Origin: T1Sed10-7 sp040904745
Lineage (GTDB): Bacteria; Actinomycetota; Nitriliruptoria; Nitriliruptorales; Nitriliruptoraceae
Assembly: GCA_040904745.1 (NCBI GenBank)
Contig: JBBDSW010000129.1
Location: 44,850-108,849, forward strand
Direction of reading: 5' to 3'
DNA length: 64,000 nucleotides
Under the pieces are notes generated by a model that worked only from the letters and a program-made list of their open reading frames with translations, was not told the DNA's origin and did not search any database. Both the position numbers and the translations under genes were made by a program. Shown here in pieces: positions 49,877 to 59,326 of the stretch. Each line of letters begins with the position of its first letter. Position 1 is the stretch's first letter.

Positions 49877-51303
49877 CCGCGGTCATCGCCATCGGTGATC
49901 GTGACCGTGTCGGGGCCAGCCGCCGCGTTGTCGCCCGGCTCCGCGGGAGGTCCCTGCGGGCCCGTCACCGTGACGCTCTCCACGTTGCCGTCCTCATCCA
50001 CCTTCGTTCGGGTCCGCCGTCGTCGGCGTCGACCACGCTCGCGTTCCGCTCCACGCCGTCGGGCCGCAGCGCGCAGTCGGGTGTCCTCGGGGAACTGCGC
50101 CCGCACCGTCTCCGGATCGACGCCCGGGCCACCGATCGGGGTGGCATCGGCCTCGTGACCGGCACGTCGTAGCTCGTGCCGCAGACGGAGTTCGTTGCCG
50201 GCGGCCGCGACGACGGCGGTGACGGGGACCGCGAGGAACGCTCCGATGATCCCGATCAACACCGCACCGGCGGTCAGGACGGCGAGGACCACGACCGGAT
50301 GCAGGGCTACGGCGCGGCGCATGATCGTCGGTTGCAGCAGGTTCGACTCGACCTGCTGCACGAGGAGGACGATGCCGGTCACGATCAAGGCCGTTGCCAG
50401 ACCTCCGTGTGCCAGGGCGACCAAGGCGGCGAGCAGGCCGGTCACGAACGCACCGATGACCGGCACGAACGCACCGAAGAAGACGAGCACCGACAGCGGC
50501 AGCACCAGCGGGACATCGAGCAGCAACAGGCCGATGCCGATCCCCAGGGCATCGATCAGGGCGACGGCTGCCGTGCCGCGGACGAACCCGGAGAGGGCGA
50601 CCCACCCACGGGCACTCGCCGCCCGGACGTCGTCCTGGTGGCGGTCCGGGACACGCCGGATGAGCCAGCGAACGATCTGTTCGCCATCCTTCACGAAGAA
50701 GAACAGCAGCACGATCGCCAGTGCCAGCGCGGTGAACGCCTCCACGATGGCGACCGCGACCGATCCGATCTGCGTCGCGATGCTCCCAGCCGCCCCCTCC
50801 AGCGAGTTCATCGCGGTTCGCCACAGGTCCTCGAGCTGCTGTCGGTCGTAGCCGAGCGGGCCCTCCTCGAGCCACAGCAACAGCTGGTCGACACCCTCCT
50901 GGGTCGTGGGTCCGAGATCCTGCAGCTGCGAGATGAAGGACGGGGTGAGCAGCGCGATGATCGCGGCCACGGAGCCGATGCCACCGAGCACCACCACCAG
51001 GGCTGCGGCGAGGCGCGGGAAGCCGCGGCGCTCCAGGCGTCGTGCCGGCGGCACGCACAACGTGGAGAGGATCAGGGCGATGATGACGGGCAGGCTGACG
51101 AGGTAGATCCGACTCAGCACGTAGAGGGCGGTGGCGAGCCCGGCGAGCAGGACCAGCGTTCGCCAGGTGTACTGCACCCACGTGTCGAGCCAGGCCGGGA
51201 TCTGGACGCCGTCCTGAGCCGCAACGTCGCGACGGTCTCGGTCCGCCGCCGTCTCCGGTGCTTCCGCAGCAGCCGGCGCCGGACGGGGCTCCTCGCTGCT
51301 CAT
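49873..51303 (-). CDS. AI-2E family transporter
   Basis: Polytopic permease (476 residues) of the PF01594 family, named after AI-2 exporters but with many other members. About eight helices lie at 45-400, including VVLGGIGSVAAIIALL, LALAIVLLFFFVKDGE and IVTGIVLLVQQVESNLLQPTIMRRAV, the last a family hallmark. The tail after about 400 is cytosolic, Arg-rich and then acidic. ATG 51303 has GGAG 7 nt upstream. The substrate is not known. Confidence 0.9.
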   Translation of the reverse strand: MSSEEPRPAPAAAEAPETAADRDRRDVAAQDGVQIPAWLDTWVQYTWRTLVLLAGLATALYVLSRIYLVSLPVIIALILSTLCVPPARRLERRGFPRLAAALVVVLGGIGSVAAIIALLTPSFISQLQDLGPTTQEGVDQLLLWLEEGPLGYDRQQLEDLWRTAMNSLEGAAGSIATQIGSVAVAIVEAFTALALAIVLLFFFVKDGEQIVRWLIRRVPDRHQDDVRAASARGWVALSGFVRGTAAVALIDALGIGIGLLLLDVPLVLPLSVLVFFGAFVPVIGAFVTGLLAALVALAHGGLATALIVTGIVLLVQQVESNLLQPTIMRRAVALHPVVVLAVLTAGAVLIGIIGAFLAVPVTAVVAAAGNELRLRHELRRAGHEADATPIGGPGVDPETVRAQFPEDTRLRAAARRRGAERERGRRRRRRTRTKVDEDGNVESVTVTGPQGPPAEPGDNAAAGPDTVTITDGDDRG

Positions 51304-51541
51304 CCGTCATCTCCGCGGCGCCGTCGATGGTCCGCTGGTGAGACTACGCGTCGGGGATCGCCAGGGGCAGGAGGAGGCACCGTTCCGCCCTGCTGTCCAG
51401 CGATCCGCCGGTGTGCGGGGACGCCTGGTGACTGTGCACTTGGCGCACCACGAAGGGGGAAGATCCACGCCAAGAGGCTGTGGACAACCTGGGGTCAGGC
51501 TGGGGATGATGGGGGGGAGGAACCCGGGAGGAGGTGTGGGA

Positions 51542-51557
51542 ACACTACATGTTGTGC
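51542..51557. promoter_or_regulatory. NrdR box 1
   Basis: ACACTACATGTTGTGC follows the NrdR pattern (ACAC, A/T-rich centre, GTGT). It stands 210 nt upstream of nrdJ in otherwise GC-rich DNA. Confidence 0.7.
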
Positions 51558-51574
51558 TGGCGAGGCGGACGACA

Positions 51575-51590
51575 CCACCATCCCTTGTGG
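51575..51590. promoter_or_regulatory. NrdR box 2 (degenerate)
   Basis: CCACCATCCCTTGTGG is a weaker palindrome, centred 33 bp from box 1, about three helical turns, the spacing expected for paired NrdR boxes. Confidence 0.45.
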
Positions 51591-51767
51591 AGTCGTGCGC
51601 ATCGGCGCTGCAGAAGGTGCTTGCGTAGCGTGCAGCTGGGAGGTTCAGTGCAACCCGGAGTCACGCCGATGTAGTTCCCGGCTTGTGGGTCCGATGACCG
51701 AGCCGAGCAACCCCCGACGCTGGTCCCTGAAGGGCCGCCGGGCAGAGATCCCGAGGAGCAGGAAACG

Positions 51768-54563
51768 ATGGCTGAGACGACCCGAGATGACGCAGACACC
51801 GTGATCGACGTGTCCACCGCGCCGCTGGATGTCGAGGAGCGGGACGGTCGTCCCGGCTTGAAGATCGATCGCTTCTTCACCCGCGAGGGCGTCCACCCCT
51901 ACGACGAGGTGGAGTGGGAACTGCGCGATGCGGTGCTCACCAACTGGCGCGACGGCACCACCTCGTTCGAGCAGCGGGGGGTCGAGTTCCCCTCGAGCTG
52001 GTCGATGATGGCGACGCAGATCGTCTCGCAGAAGTACTTCCGCGGCACGCTCGGCACCCCGGAGCGTGAGTACTCCGTCAAGCAGATGATCGACCGTGTG
52101 GCCGACACCATCACCGGCTGGGGGATCGACGGCGGCTACTTCGTCGATGAGGACACCGCTGAGGTGTTCAACGCCGAGCTCAAGCACCTCCTGGTCAACC
52201 AGAAGGCGGCGTTCAACTCCCCGGTGTGGTTCAACGTCGGGGTCGAGGAGAAGCCGCAGTGCTCGGCCTGCTTCATCCTCGCGGTCGAGGACACGATGTC
52301 GTCGATCCTCAACTGGTACGTCGAAGAGGGGACCATCTTCAAGGGTGGCTCGGGTGCCGGCATCAACCTGTCCTCGATCCGTTCCTCGAAGGAGTCGCTC
52401 AAGGGCGGCGGTGAGGCTTCGGGGCCGGTTTCGTTCATGCGCGGTGCCGATGCGTCCGCGGGCACCATCAAGTCCGGGGGCAAGACCCGTCGGGCCGCCA
52501 AGATGGTCATCCTGAACGTCGACCACCCGGACATCGAGGAGTTCCTCTGGACCAAGGCACGCGAGGAGAAGAAGATCCGCGTGCTGCGCGAGGCCGGCTT
52601 CGACATGGATCTCGATGGCGAGGACTACGCCTCGATCCAGTACCAGAACGCCAACAACTCGGTGCGCGTCACCGACGAGTTCATGAAGGCGTACGAGGAG
52701 GGCACCACCTACCCGGTCCGTGCGGTCACGACGGGCGAGGTGCTCGAGCACAAGGACGCTCGCGACGTCATGCGCCAGATCTCCCAGGCTGCCTGGGAGT
52801 GCGCGGACCCCGGTCTGCAGTACGACACGACGATCAACGACTGGCACACCTCGCCGGAGTCCGGCCGGATCAACGGGTCGAACCCGTGCTCTGAGTACAT
52901 GCACCTCGACAACTCGGCCTGCAACCTCGCCAGCCTGAACCTGAAGCGCTTCTACGACTACGACGCTGGACGTTTCGACGTCGAGGCCTACAAGCGGGCG
53001 ATCGAGATCGTGTTCACCGCGCAGGAGATCATCATCGGGTACTCGAGCTACCCGACCGAGAGCATCGAGAGGAACTCACATGACTTCCGTGAGCTCGGCC
53101 TCGGGTACGCGAACCTCGGTGGGCTGCTGCTCTCGCTCGGTCTGCCCTACGACTCCGACGAAGGTCGGGCCTGGGCCGGCACCCTGACCGCGCTCATGAC
53201 CGGTCACGCCTACCGGACCTCGGCGCAGCTGGCCCGGGTCAAGGGGCCGCACAACGGGTACGCGAAGAACGAGCAGCCCATGCTTCGTGTGATCGGCAAG
53301 CACCGCGAGGCGGTCCATGGCATCGATCCCCGCCCGCTGGCCAAGGACCTCATGGATGCGGCCAGGAACGCCTGGGATGAGGCGCTGGCGCTCGGCGAGG
53401 AGCACGGCTACCGCAACGCCCAGGCCACCGTGCTCGCGCCGACGGGCACCATCGGTCTGATGATGGACTGCGACACCACGGGTATCGAGCCCGACCTGGG
53501 CCTGATCAAGACCAAGAAGATGGTCGGCGGTGGCTCCATCACGATCGTCAACCAGACGGTTCCGCAGGCGCTGCGCCACCTCGGCTACACCGAGGAGCAG
53601 GTCGAGGCGATCGTCGACTACATCGACGAGAACAAGACGATCCACGGTGCACCGGCGCTGAAGCCCGAGCACACCAAGGTCTTCCAGTGCGCGATGGGCG
53701 ACGACGCGATCCATTACATGGGGCACACGAAGATGATGGCGGCCGCGCAGCCGTTCATCTCCGGCGCCATCTCCAAGACGGTGAACCTCCCCGAGGAGGC
53801 GACCATCGAGGACGTCGAGCAGCTCCACCTCGACGCGTGGAAGCTCGGGATCAAGGCGATCGCGATCTACCGTGACAACTGCAAGGTCGCCCAGCCGCTG
53901 AGCGTGACCAAGAAGGACGTCAAGGCTGCCGATCCGGCCGAGAACGTCTACGTCCCGCAGCGGCGCAAGCTGCCCAAGACCCGTCCGTCGCAGACCATCA
54001 GCTTCCGGGTGGGTGACGCCAAGGGCTACATCACCGCGGGGGAGTACCCCGGGGACGGCATCGGTGAGCTGTTCGTCAAGCTCGGTAAGCAGGGCTCGAC
54101 CCTCTCGGGCCTCCTGGATGCCTTCGCCATCTCGATGTCGATCGGGCTGCAGTACGGGGTGCCGCTCGAGGCCTACGTCTCGAAGTTCATGAACATGCGC
54201 TTCGAGCCGGCCGGGATGACCGATGACGACGAGGTCCGCTTCGCCACCTCGATCGTGGACTTCCTCGCCCGCAAGCTGGCGCTGGAGTACCTGCCATACG
54301 AGGAGCGCGAGGCGCTTGGCATCTACACGATCGAAGAGCGCACCCGCATGGTCGATCAGGGGTACGGCGACAGCGAGCCGGAGATCCCGACCGCGCCGAG
54401 CGCGGAGGTGGTGGCCAAGTCGGAACCGTTGCCGGAGGTGACGGTTTCCGCCGTCCCCGTCGATCACGACGCCCCGATGTGCTTCGACTGTGGGATCAAG
54501 ATGCAGCGGTCCGGAGCATGTCACGTGTGCCAGAGCTGCGGCACGACCAGCGGCTGCAGCTAA
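51768..54563 (+). CDS. nrdJ: Adenosylcobalamin-dependent (class II) ribonucleotide reductase
   Basis: Reduces ribonucleotides to deoxyribonucleotides using B12 and no oxygen-dependent radical. The 931-residue protein shows NSPVWFN, C165 in QCSACF, the N-P-C-S-E motif at 372-376 with the radical-site Cys374 and E376, and the second redox Cys in DNSACNL. PTGTIGLMMDCDTTG is also present. A C-terminal Cys cluster (CFDCGIKMQRSGACHVCQSC) likely binds zinc or shuttles electrons. Start ATG 51768 after GAGGAGCAGGAAACG. Two NrdR boxes upstream imply control by NrdR (45.9 kb). A hairpin terminator follows. Confidence 0.97.
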   Translation: MAETTRDDADTVIDVSTAPLDVEERDGRPGLKIDRFFTREGVHPYDEVEWELRDAVLTNWRDGTTSFEQRGVEFPSSWSMMATQIVSQKYFRGTLGTPEREYSVKQMIDRVADTITGWGIDGGYFVDEDTAEVFNAELKHLLVNQKAAFNSPVWFNVGVEEKPQCSACFILAVEDTMSSILNWYVEEGTIFKGGSGAGINLSSIRSSKESLKGGGEASGPVSFMRGADASAGTIKSGGKTRRAAKMVILNVDHPDIEEFLWTKAREEKKIRVLREAGFDMDLDGEDYASIQYQNANNSVRVTDEFMKAYEEGTTYPVRAVTTGEVLEHKDARDVMRQISQAAWECADPGLQYDTTINDWHTSPESGRINGSNPCSEYMHLDNSACNLASLNLKRFYDYDAGRFDVEAYKRAIEIVFTAQEIIIGYSSYPTESIERNSHDFRELGLGYANLGGLLLSLGLPYDSDEGRAWAGTLTALMTGHAYRTSAQLARVKGPHNGYAKNEQPMLRVIGKHREAVHGIDPRPLAKDLMDAARNAWDEALALGEEHGYRNAQATVLAPTGTIGLMMDCDTTGIEPDLGLIKTKKMVGGGSITIVNQTVPQALRHLGYTEEQVEAIVDYIDENKTIHGAPALKPEHTKVFQCAMGDDAIHYMGHTKMMAAAQPFISGAISKTVNLPEEATIEDVEQLHLDAWKLGIKAIAIYRDNCKVAQPLSVTKKDVKAADPAENVYVPQRRKLPKTRPSQTISFRVGDAKGYITAGEYPGDGIGELFVKLGKQGSTLSGLLDAFAISMSIGLQYGVPLEAYVSKFMNMRFEPAGMTDDDEVRFATSIVDFLARKLALEYLPYEEREALGIYTIEERTRMVDQGYGDSEPEIPTAPSAEVVAKSEPLPEVTVSAVPVDHDAPMCFDCGIKMQRSGACHVCQSCGTTSGCS

Positions 54564-54602
54564 GTGTGAGCCACCGGGTCTCAGAGGACCTGCATGCCGG
54601 CC

Positions 54603-54629
54603 GAGGGGAGGGACGTCGTCCCTCCCCTC
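54603..54629 (+). terminator. nrdJ terminator hairpin
   Basis: GAGGGGAGGGA pairs perfectly with TCCCTCCCCTC around CGTCG, an 11-bp stem 39 nt past the nrdJ stop. No T-tract follows. Confidence 0.75.
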
Positions 54630-54738
54630 AGCCGTCGGGGCGGCGGGGTTCAGGTTCCGTAGGGTCTGCCGCTGAGGTGTCCGGGGGTCGGCGCGGTGTC
54701 CGCTGCGGCCTCCGGGTGCAGACGACTGGGTTGAGCGG

Positions 54739-55815
54739 ATGGATCCACAGCAGCCCCCGGACGGCGGGCCCCGCAGCCAGGTGAGCCCCGCCGCACGGGT
54801 GGGCGCAGCCGTGCGTCGGTCAGTTCCCGGGCTGGGCCTCGCCGTGGCGGTGGCGGGTGCTTCCCTGCTGGTCGCTCGGCTGCTTCCGGCAGCCCCTGCG
54901 CCGGTGCTCGTCGCCATGCTGCTCGGTCTCCTGATCGGCAACGTGGCCTCCTTGCCCGCGACACTCGAGCCCGGTCTCGCCCTCGCGAGCAAGCGCGTGC
55001 TGCGCCTGGGCGTCGTACTGCTCGGTGCACGGTTGACGATCGCGGACGTCGCCTCCATCGGCGGTTCCGCTCTCTGGGTGGTCGTGGTCTGCATGGCCGT
55101 GGCGGTCCTGACCGTCATCGTGCTCGCGAGGCTGGCCGGGACGCCACCTCGCCTGGCAACCCTGATCGCGGTCGGGACCGCGGTGTGCGGCAACACCGCG
55201 ATCATGGCCGTTGCCCCGGTCATCCGCGCCCGGGATCGCGAGGTCAGTTTCGCCGTCGCCACGATCACGATCTTCGGTACCTCCGCGCTCCTGCTCTTCC
55301 CGATGGTCGGGACCGTCGCAGGGATGTCCGGGGAGGTCTTCGGGTTCTGGGCGGGCCTCGCGATCAATGACACCAGCCAGGTCGTTGCTGCCGGCGCGGC
55401 CCACTCCGCCGAGGCCCTGGATGTCGCCACGGTCGTGAAGCTTGTGCGCAATGCGCTGATGGCGCCGGTGCTCCTGCTCCTCGCCTGGTGGACCCACCGC
55501 ACGACCACACCGTCGAGGGACCCGGGCTCCGGCGATGCCCGCGGGTCGGCTCTGCGCGCCTTCCCCGCGTTCCTGCTCGGGTTCCTGGCGCTGGTCGCAC
55601 TGCGTTCCGTCGGCATCCTCGATGCCGGAGCCGGGGAGGTAGTGGGTGAGGCTGCGACGCTGTTGATCACGGTGGCGATCGCATCCGTCGGGCTCCGGAC
55701 ACGCATCAGCGGACTCCGTAGGGTCGGTCTGCGCCCCTTCCTCGTCGGCTTCGGTGCCGCCGTCGCACTGGCGGCCGTGGGGCTCGCGTTCGCCCGGTGG
55801 CTCGGCATGCCGTAG
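54739..55815 (+). CDS. YeiH family (UPF0324) membrane protein
   Basis: A 358-residue polytopic protein with about ten helices, matching the YeiH/conserved 698 family, annotated as putative sulfate exporters. Diagnostic segments are ALASKRVLRLGVVLLGARL, VGTAVCGNTAIMAVAPVI and LAINDTSQVVAAGAAHS, all conserved. The start is ATG 54739; a possible -10, TAGGGT, lies at 54660-54665. The substrate is not proven in the family. Confidence 0.88.
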   Translation: MDPQQPPDGGPRSQVSPAARVGAAVRRSVPGLGLAVAVAGASLLVARLLPAAPAPVLVAMLLGLLIGNVASLPATLEPGLALASKRVLRLGVVLLGARLTIADVASIGGSALWVVVVCMAVAVLTVIVLARLAGTPPRLATLIAVGTAVCGNTAIMAVAPVIRARDREVSFAVATITIFGTSALLLFPMVGTVAGMSGEVFGFWAGLAINDTSQVVAAGAAHSAEALDVATVVKLVRNALMAPVLLLLAWWTHRTTTPSRDPGSGDARGSALRAFPAFLLGFLALVALRSVGILDAGAGEVVGEAATLLITVAIASVGLRTRISGLRRVGLRPFLVGFGAAVALAAVGLAFARWLGMP

Positions 55816-55971
55816 CCAACCTCTGCGACGGGATGGTCGCTCTACTACCGTCCGATGTCGTTCCGGTCAGGGAGCCCGGCTCTGCACAGCCGTACCTGTG
55901 CGCAGAAGTGCTCGGGTTGACTCGTGTCGCCACGCGAGGGCTCCCGTCAACTCCCGAGAGAGGCATGGCGG

Positions 55972-57825
55972 ATGGCTGACGAGCAGCGCGACGAGGTGAC
56001 GGGTGACGCGGCCCGCAAGCGCGATCTCACGGATGCGGAGAAGACGCTCGAGGAGATCGAGGCCGAGGAACGGCGTGCCGAACAGGACTCGATCTACCAC
56101 CGGGCGCGTTTCCAGGGGCTGCAGATCGACCCCGACGTCGAGTTCTACCCGGAGGTCGCCGACCGTGAGCCGGGGGATACCAACATCGTCGCGTGGGGGT
56201 TCGACCTCCACCCGTCGGTGACCTTCGTCTCGGCCGGGCTCCTGGTCCTGTTCGTCGGCTTCACGCTGACCTTCCCCGATCAGGCGGATGAAGCGTTCAA
56301 CGCGGCGCTCACGGCCGTCAACGACGGGTTCGGCTGGTTCTACATCCTCTCAGCCAACCTGTTCGTGCTGGCGGCCGCGTTCTTCGCCTTCAGTCGTTAC
56401 GGCAAGATCCGTATCGGTGGCCCGCAAGCGCGACCGGAGTTCAGCCGCACCGCGTGGTACTCGATGCTCATCAGTGCCGGGATGGGCATCGGTCTCATGT
56501 TCTGGTCGGTCGCCGAGCCGATCTTCCACCTGAACGCACCGGCCCCGCTCTTCCAGGTGGAGGCGGGGAGCGCCGAGGCCGGCAACGCCGCCCTGGCCAC
56601 GACCTTCTACCACTGGGGTCTGCATCCCTGGGCCATCTACGGGCTGGTCGCGCTGGCGCTCGCGTTCTTCGCCTACAACCGTGGACTGCCACTCACCTTC
56701 CGGTCGGTGTTCTTCCCGTTGCTCGGCGAGCGCATCTACGGCCCGTGGGGCAACGCGATCGACATCCTGACGGTGTTGGCGACGCTGGCCGGGCTGGCGA
56801 CCTCCCTCGGACTCGGCGTCGGGCAGGCAGCCGCGGGGCTGAACTTCCTGTTCGGCTGGTCGGACGGGGTCGGGTTCCAGGTGTTCCTGATCGCTGTCAT
56901 CACGGCGATGGCCACGATGTCGGTGATGGCCGGTCTCGACGGCGGGGTGAAGCGGCTCAGCCAGATCAACATCTCGATCGCTGGCGTGTTCATGGTGTTC
57001 CTGCTGATCGTCGGCCCGGCGCAGTTCATCGCCTCCGCGTTCGTCCAGAGCACCGGGTTCTTCCTCGACGCGCTGCCGGAGTTGGCCTTCTGGAACGAGG
57101 CCTTCACCCCGGGGTCCGACTGGCAGGGCAGCTGGACCGTGTTCTACTGGGGCTGGTGGATCTCCTGGTCCCCGTTCGTCGGCATGTTCATCGCCCGGGT
57201 GTCCAAGGGACGGACGGTGCGTGAACTCATCCTCGGCGTCGTGCTGTTCCCCTCGCTCCTCTCCTTCGTCTGGATGTCGGTCTTCGGTGGGACCGCGCTC
57301 CACCTCCAGCTCAACGGCATCCGCGACGTGGCGACCGCCGTCAACGACAACGTGGCCACGGCCCTGTTCGACATGCTGCAGGCCTTCCCGCTCGCGCAGG
57401 TGACCTCGCTGGTCGCGGTCGTCCTGGTCGTGTCGTTCTTCGTGACCTCATCGGACTCCGGGTCGCTGGTCGTCGACCACCTCACCTCGGGCGGCAAGCT
57501 CCACTCCCCGAAGCCGCAGCGGGTGTTCTGGGCGGTGATGGAGGGTGCGCTCGCCGCCGTACTCCTCATCGGTGGCGGCCTCTCCGCCCTGCAGACGGCA
57601 GCGGTTGCGACCGGACTGCCGTTCGCCATCGTCCTCCTGGTGCTGGTCTGGAGCCTGCACCGCGCCTTCCACGAGGAGCTCGATCTCCTCGAAGCCCACT
57701 ACGACGCCGAGCTGTTCCGAAGCAGGCACGGGAACCTGCTCGACCACGTGGCAACCGAGGCAGCCGAAGATCGGGAGCCAGAGGAGCCGGGTGACACCGC
57801 TCCCGAACAGGGGGGTGGGCGATGA
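55972..57825 (+). CDS. BCCT family betaine/choline transporter
   Basis: Sodium- or proton-coupled osmolyte importer (617 residues, ATG 55972, GAGAGAGG 8 nt upstream). Twelve helices at about 80-560 follow an acidic cytosolic N-terminus (1-75). The BCCT signature GMGIGLMFWSVAEP (170-183) and the aromatic box WGWWISWSPF (393-402), matching the Trp residues that bind betaine in BetP, are intact. Its TGA overlaps the start of the betaine-binding lipoprotein gene. Osmoprotectant uptake is the likely role. Confidence 0.93.
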   Translation: MADEQRDEVTGDAARKRDLTDAEKTLEEIEAEERRAEQDSIYHRARFQGLQIDPDVEFYPEVADREPGDTNIVAWGFDLHPSVTFVSAGLLVLFVGFTLTFPDQADEAFNAALTAVNDGFGWFYILSANLFVLAAAFFAFSRYGKIRIGGPQARPEFSRTAWYSMLISAGMGIGLMFWSVAEPIFHLNAPAPLFQVEAGSAEAGNAALATTFYHWGLHPWAIYGLVALALAFFAYNRGLPLTFRSVFFPLLGERIYGPWGNAIDILTVLATLAGLATSLGLGVGQAAAGLNFLFGWSDGVGFQVFLIAVITAMATMSVMAGLDGGVKRLSQINISIAGVFMVFLLIVGPAQFIASAFVQSTGFFLDALPELAFWNEAFTPGSDWQGSWTVFYWGWWISWSPFVGMFIARVSKGRTVRELILGVVLFPSLLSFVWMSVFGGTALHLQLNGIRDVATAVNDNVATALFDMLQAFPLAQVTSLVAVVLVVSFFVTSSDSGSLVVDHLTSGGKLHSPKPQRVFWAVMEGALAAVLLIGGGLSALQTAAVATGLPFAIVLLVLVWSLHRAFHEELDLLEAHYDAELFRSRHGNLLDHVATEAAEDREPEEPGDTAPEQGGGR

Positions 57826-58898
57826 TGCGGTGGCCTGCTGCGACCCTCCAAGCCCTCGGCCCACTCACGGTCCTCGCCCTGGCCATCGCTGCCTGCGGCA
57901 GCGCTACCGGGGACGGTGGGGGCGCCGGTGGTCCGGCGACCGGCGCGGACGAGCCCGGTGGTGAGATCCGTATGGCACGGGCCACCTGGGACACCGGGTT
58001 CATGCAGGCAGCCATCTACCAGCAGCTGCTCGACGAGCTCGGCTACGACGTGACCGATCCCGCCGAGGAGACCCGGGAGCCGGTCACCTTCTACCCGGCG
58101 TTGGCCCGCGGCGAGCTCGACCTGTGGGTCAACGGCTGGTTCCCGCTCCACGAGCCCTTCCTACGGGGCGAGCTGGTCACCGGTCAGCAGATCTCGGAGC
58201 CGATCGAGCCGGTCGGGACCCAGGTCCCCGCGGGTGCGATCCAGGGGTACCTGGTCGATCGCGAGACCGCCGAGGAACTCGACCTCACCTCGATGGAGGA
58301 CTTCACGCGACCCGAGGTGATCGAGGCGTTCGACGACGGCGACGGCGTCGTCGAGCTCCTGGGTTGCAACGACGGTTGGGGCTGCAACCTCGCCATCGAG
58401 GACCACATCGAGTCACTGGCCTGGGGGGAGTCCGTCGAGCAGGTCGTCGGTGACTACATCGAGCTGATCGCCGAGGCCGAACAGCGGATCGCGGCCGGCG
58501 AGCCCACCTTGTTCTACACCTGGACGCCGAACTGGACGGTTGACGTGCTCGTCCCCGGCGAAGACGTCGTGTGGCTCGAGTCGCCCGCGCTCCCCGATGA
58601 GGACGACCCGACCAGCGTCGAGGGCCTCACCGGATGCGCCGGCAGCGATCCCTGTGACCTCGGCTGGGTGGTCAACGACATCCGGGCCGTGGCCAACGCC
58701 GACATCCTCGAGGACAACCCGCCTGTACGACGCCTCCTCGAGGCCGTGGAGATCCCGCTCGCTGACATCGCTGCGCAGAACGCCCGGATGAACGCCGCCG
58801 AGGAGTACACGGAGGACGACATCCGGGCTGACGCACGGGACTGGATCGACGCCAACCGTGATCTCGTCGACGAGTGGCTGGCGACGGCGCGCGGATAG
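57822..58898 (+). CDS. Glycine betaine-type substrate-binding lipoprotein
   Basis: ProX/OpuAC-like binding protein (358 residues) with a lipoprotein signal: hydrophobic helix 10-24 and lipobox AIAAC with C25. Binding-fold features are ATWDTGFMQAAIYQQLL, YPALARGELDLWVNGWFPLHEP and FYTWTPNWTV, rich in the Trp residues used to cage quaternary amines. It overlaps the BCCT stop by ATGA. No ABC ATPase or permease is nearby, so it is either an orphan subunit or delivers substrate to the BCCT carrier. Confidence 0.88.
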   Translation: MMRWPAATLQALGPLTVLALAIAACGSATGDGGGAGGPATGADEPGGEIRMARATWDTGFMQAAIYQQLLDELGYDVTDPAEETREPVTFYPALARGELDLWVNGWFPLHEPFLRGELVTGQQISEPIEPVGTQVPAGAIQGYLVDRETAEELDLTSMEDFTRPEVIEAFDDGDGVVELLGCNDGWGCNLAIEDHIESLAWGESVEQVVGDYIELIAEAEQRIAAGEPTLFYTWTPNWTVDVLVPGEDVVWLESPALPDEDDPTSVEGLTGCAGSDPCDLGWVVNDIRAVANADILEDNPPVRRLLEAVEIPLADIAAQNARMNAAEEYTEDDIRADARDWIDANRDLVDEWLATARG

Positions 58899-58914
58899 CC
58901 GCCTGGCCCGCCGG

Positions 58915-59199
58915 CTACGGCAGGGCGCCCGTCTCCATCCAGGTGTGCAGCGCACGAACGCGCTCAGGCGCGACCTCACGGGCGAACGTGCAGTCCGGTG
59001 GATCGCCGCACGCGGGGTTGCCGTCGTCGATGGCGAAGTTGTAGAGGCACGTGGGGCACCGGGCGTCCAACACCTCGGGGAGGTACGGGCACTCGTAGTA
59101 GTGGCAGGAACGCTCGCCTTCGTCCGTCGCGAAGTCGTACTCGCACAACTCGCACTGCTGGAAGGTGTCGATGACGTCGCGGCCATGTCTGGTCGACAT
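58915..59199 (-). CDS. Small Cys-rich, probably zinc-binding protein
   Basis: A 94-residue protein from ATG 59199 with GGGAGG 5 nt upstream. Eight Cys are visible: CELC, CHYYEC, CPTC and CGDPPDC, arranged as paired clusters that could hold two metal ions, with alternating acidic residues (YDFATDEG, YNFAIDDG, an internal duplication of about 40 residues). It has no helix-turn-helix, no membrane segment, and no family I recognise. It is divergent from the Mut7-C gene, with 134 nt between. Confidence 0.75.
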   Translation of the reverse strand: MSTRHGRDVIDTFQQCELCEYDFATDEGERSCHYYECPYLPEVLDARCPTCLYNFAIDDGNPACGDPPDCTFAREVAPERVRALHTWMETGALP

Positions 59200-59320
59200 C
59201 CTGGCCTCCCTGGTCGACCGAACCTCTCCGAGTATCGGCACCCTCGAGGGTGCCGAACAGGGCTTTCCGGCCCCAGCACGCAGGCACGGCGGACCGCTCG
59301 CTGCGGTCCTCGACCATGCG

Positions 59321-59326
59321 TATGCT
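59321..59326 (+). promoter_or_regulatory. -10 of a leaderless Mut7-C gene promoter
   Basis: TATGCT ends 7 nt before ATG 59334, the same spacing as at the dapF and SGNH promoters. No convincing -35 is present. Confidence 0.45.

Larger units (their letters stand above)
51304..51767 (+). promoter_or_regulatory. nrdJ upstream region
   Basis: This 464-nt non-coding stretch lies between the divergent AI-2E permease gene and nrdJ. It holds two NrdR-box-like sites near 51.55 kb and a weak TAGCGT (51626-51631) that could be a -10. The part from 51304 to about 51540 shows nothing I can name. I saw no cobalamin riboswitch motif. Confidence 0.6.

Noticed and set aside
51304..51767. Possible cobalamin riboswitch upstream of nrdJ
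   Set aside because: I could not find the conserved B12-box or a kissing-loop layout; NrdR boxes explain control better.
53076..55808. 910-residue minus-strand ORF over nrdJ and yeiH
   Set aside because: It opposes two well-supported genes and consists of low-complexity Arg/Thr/Ser sequence.
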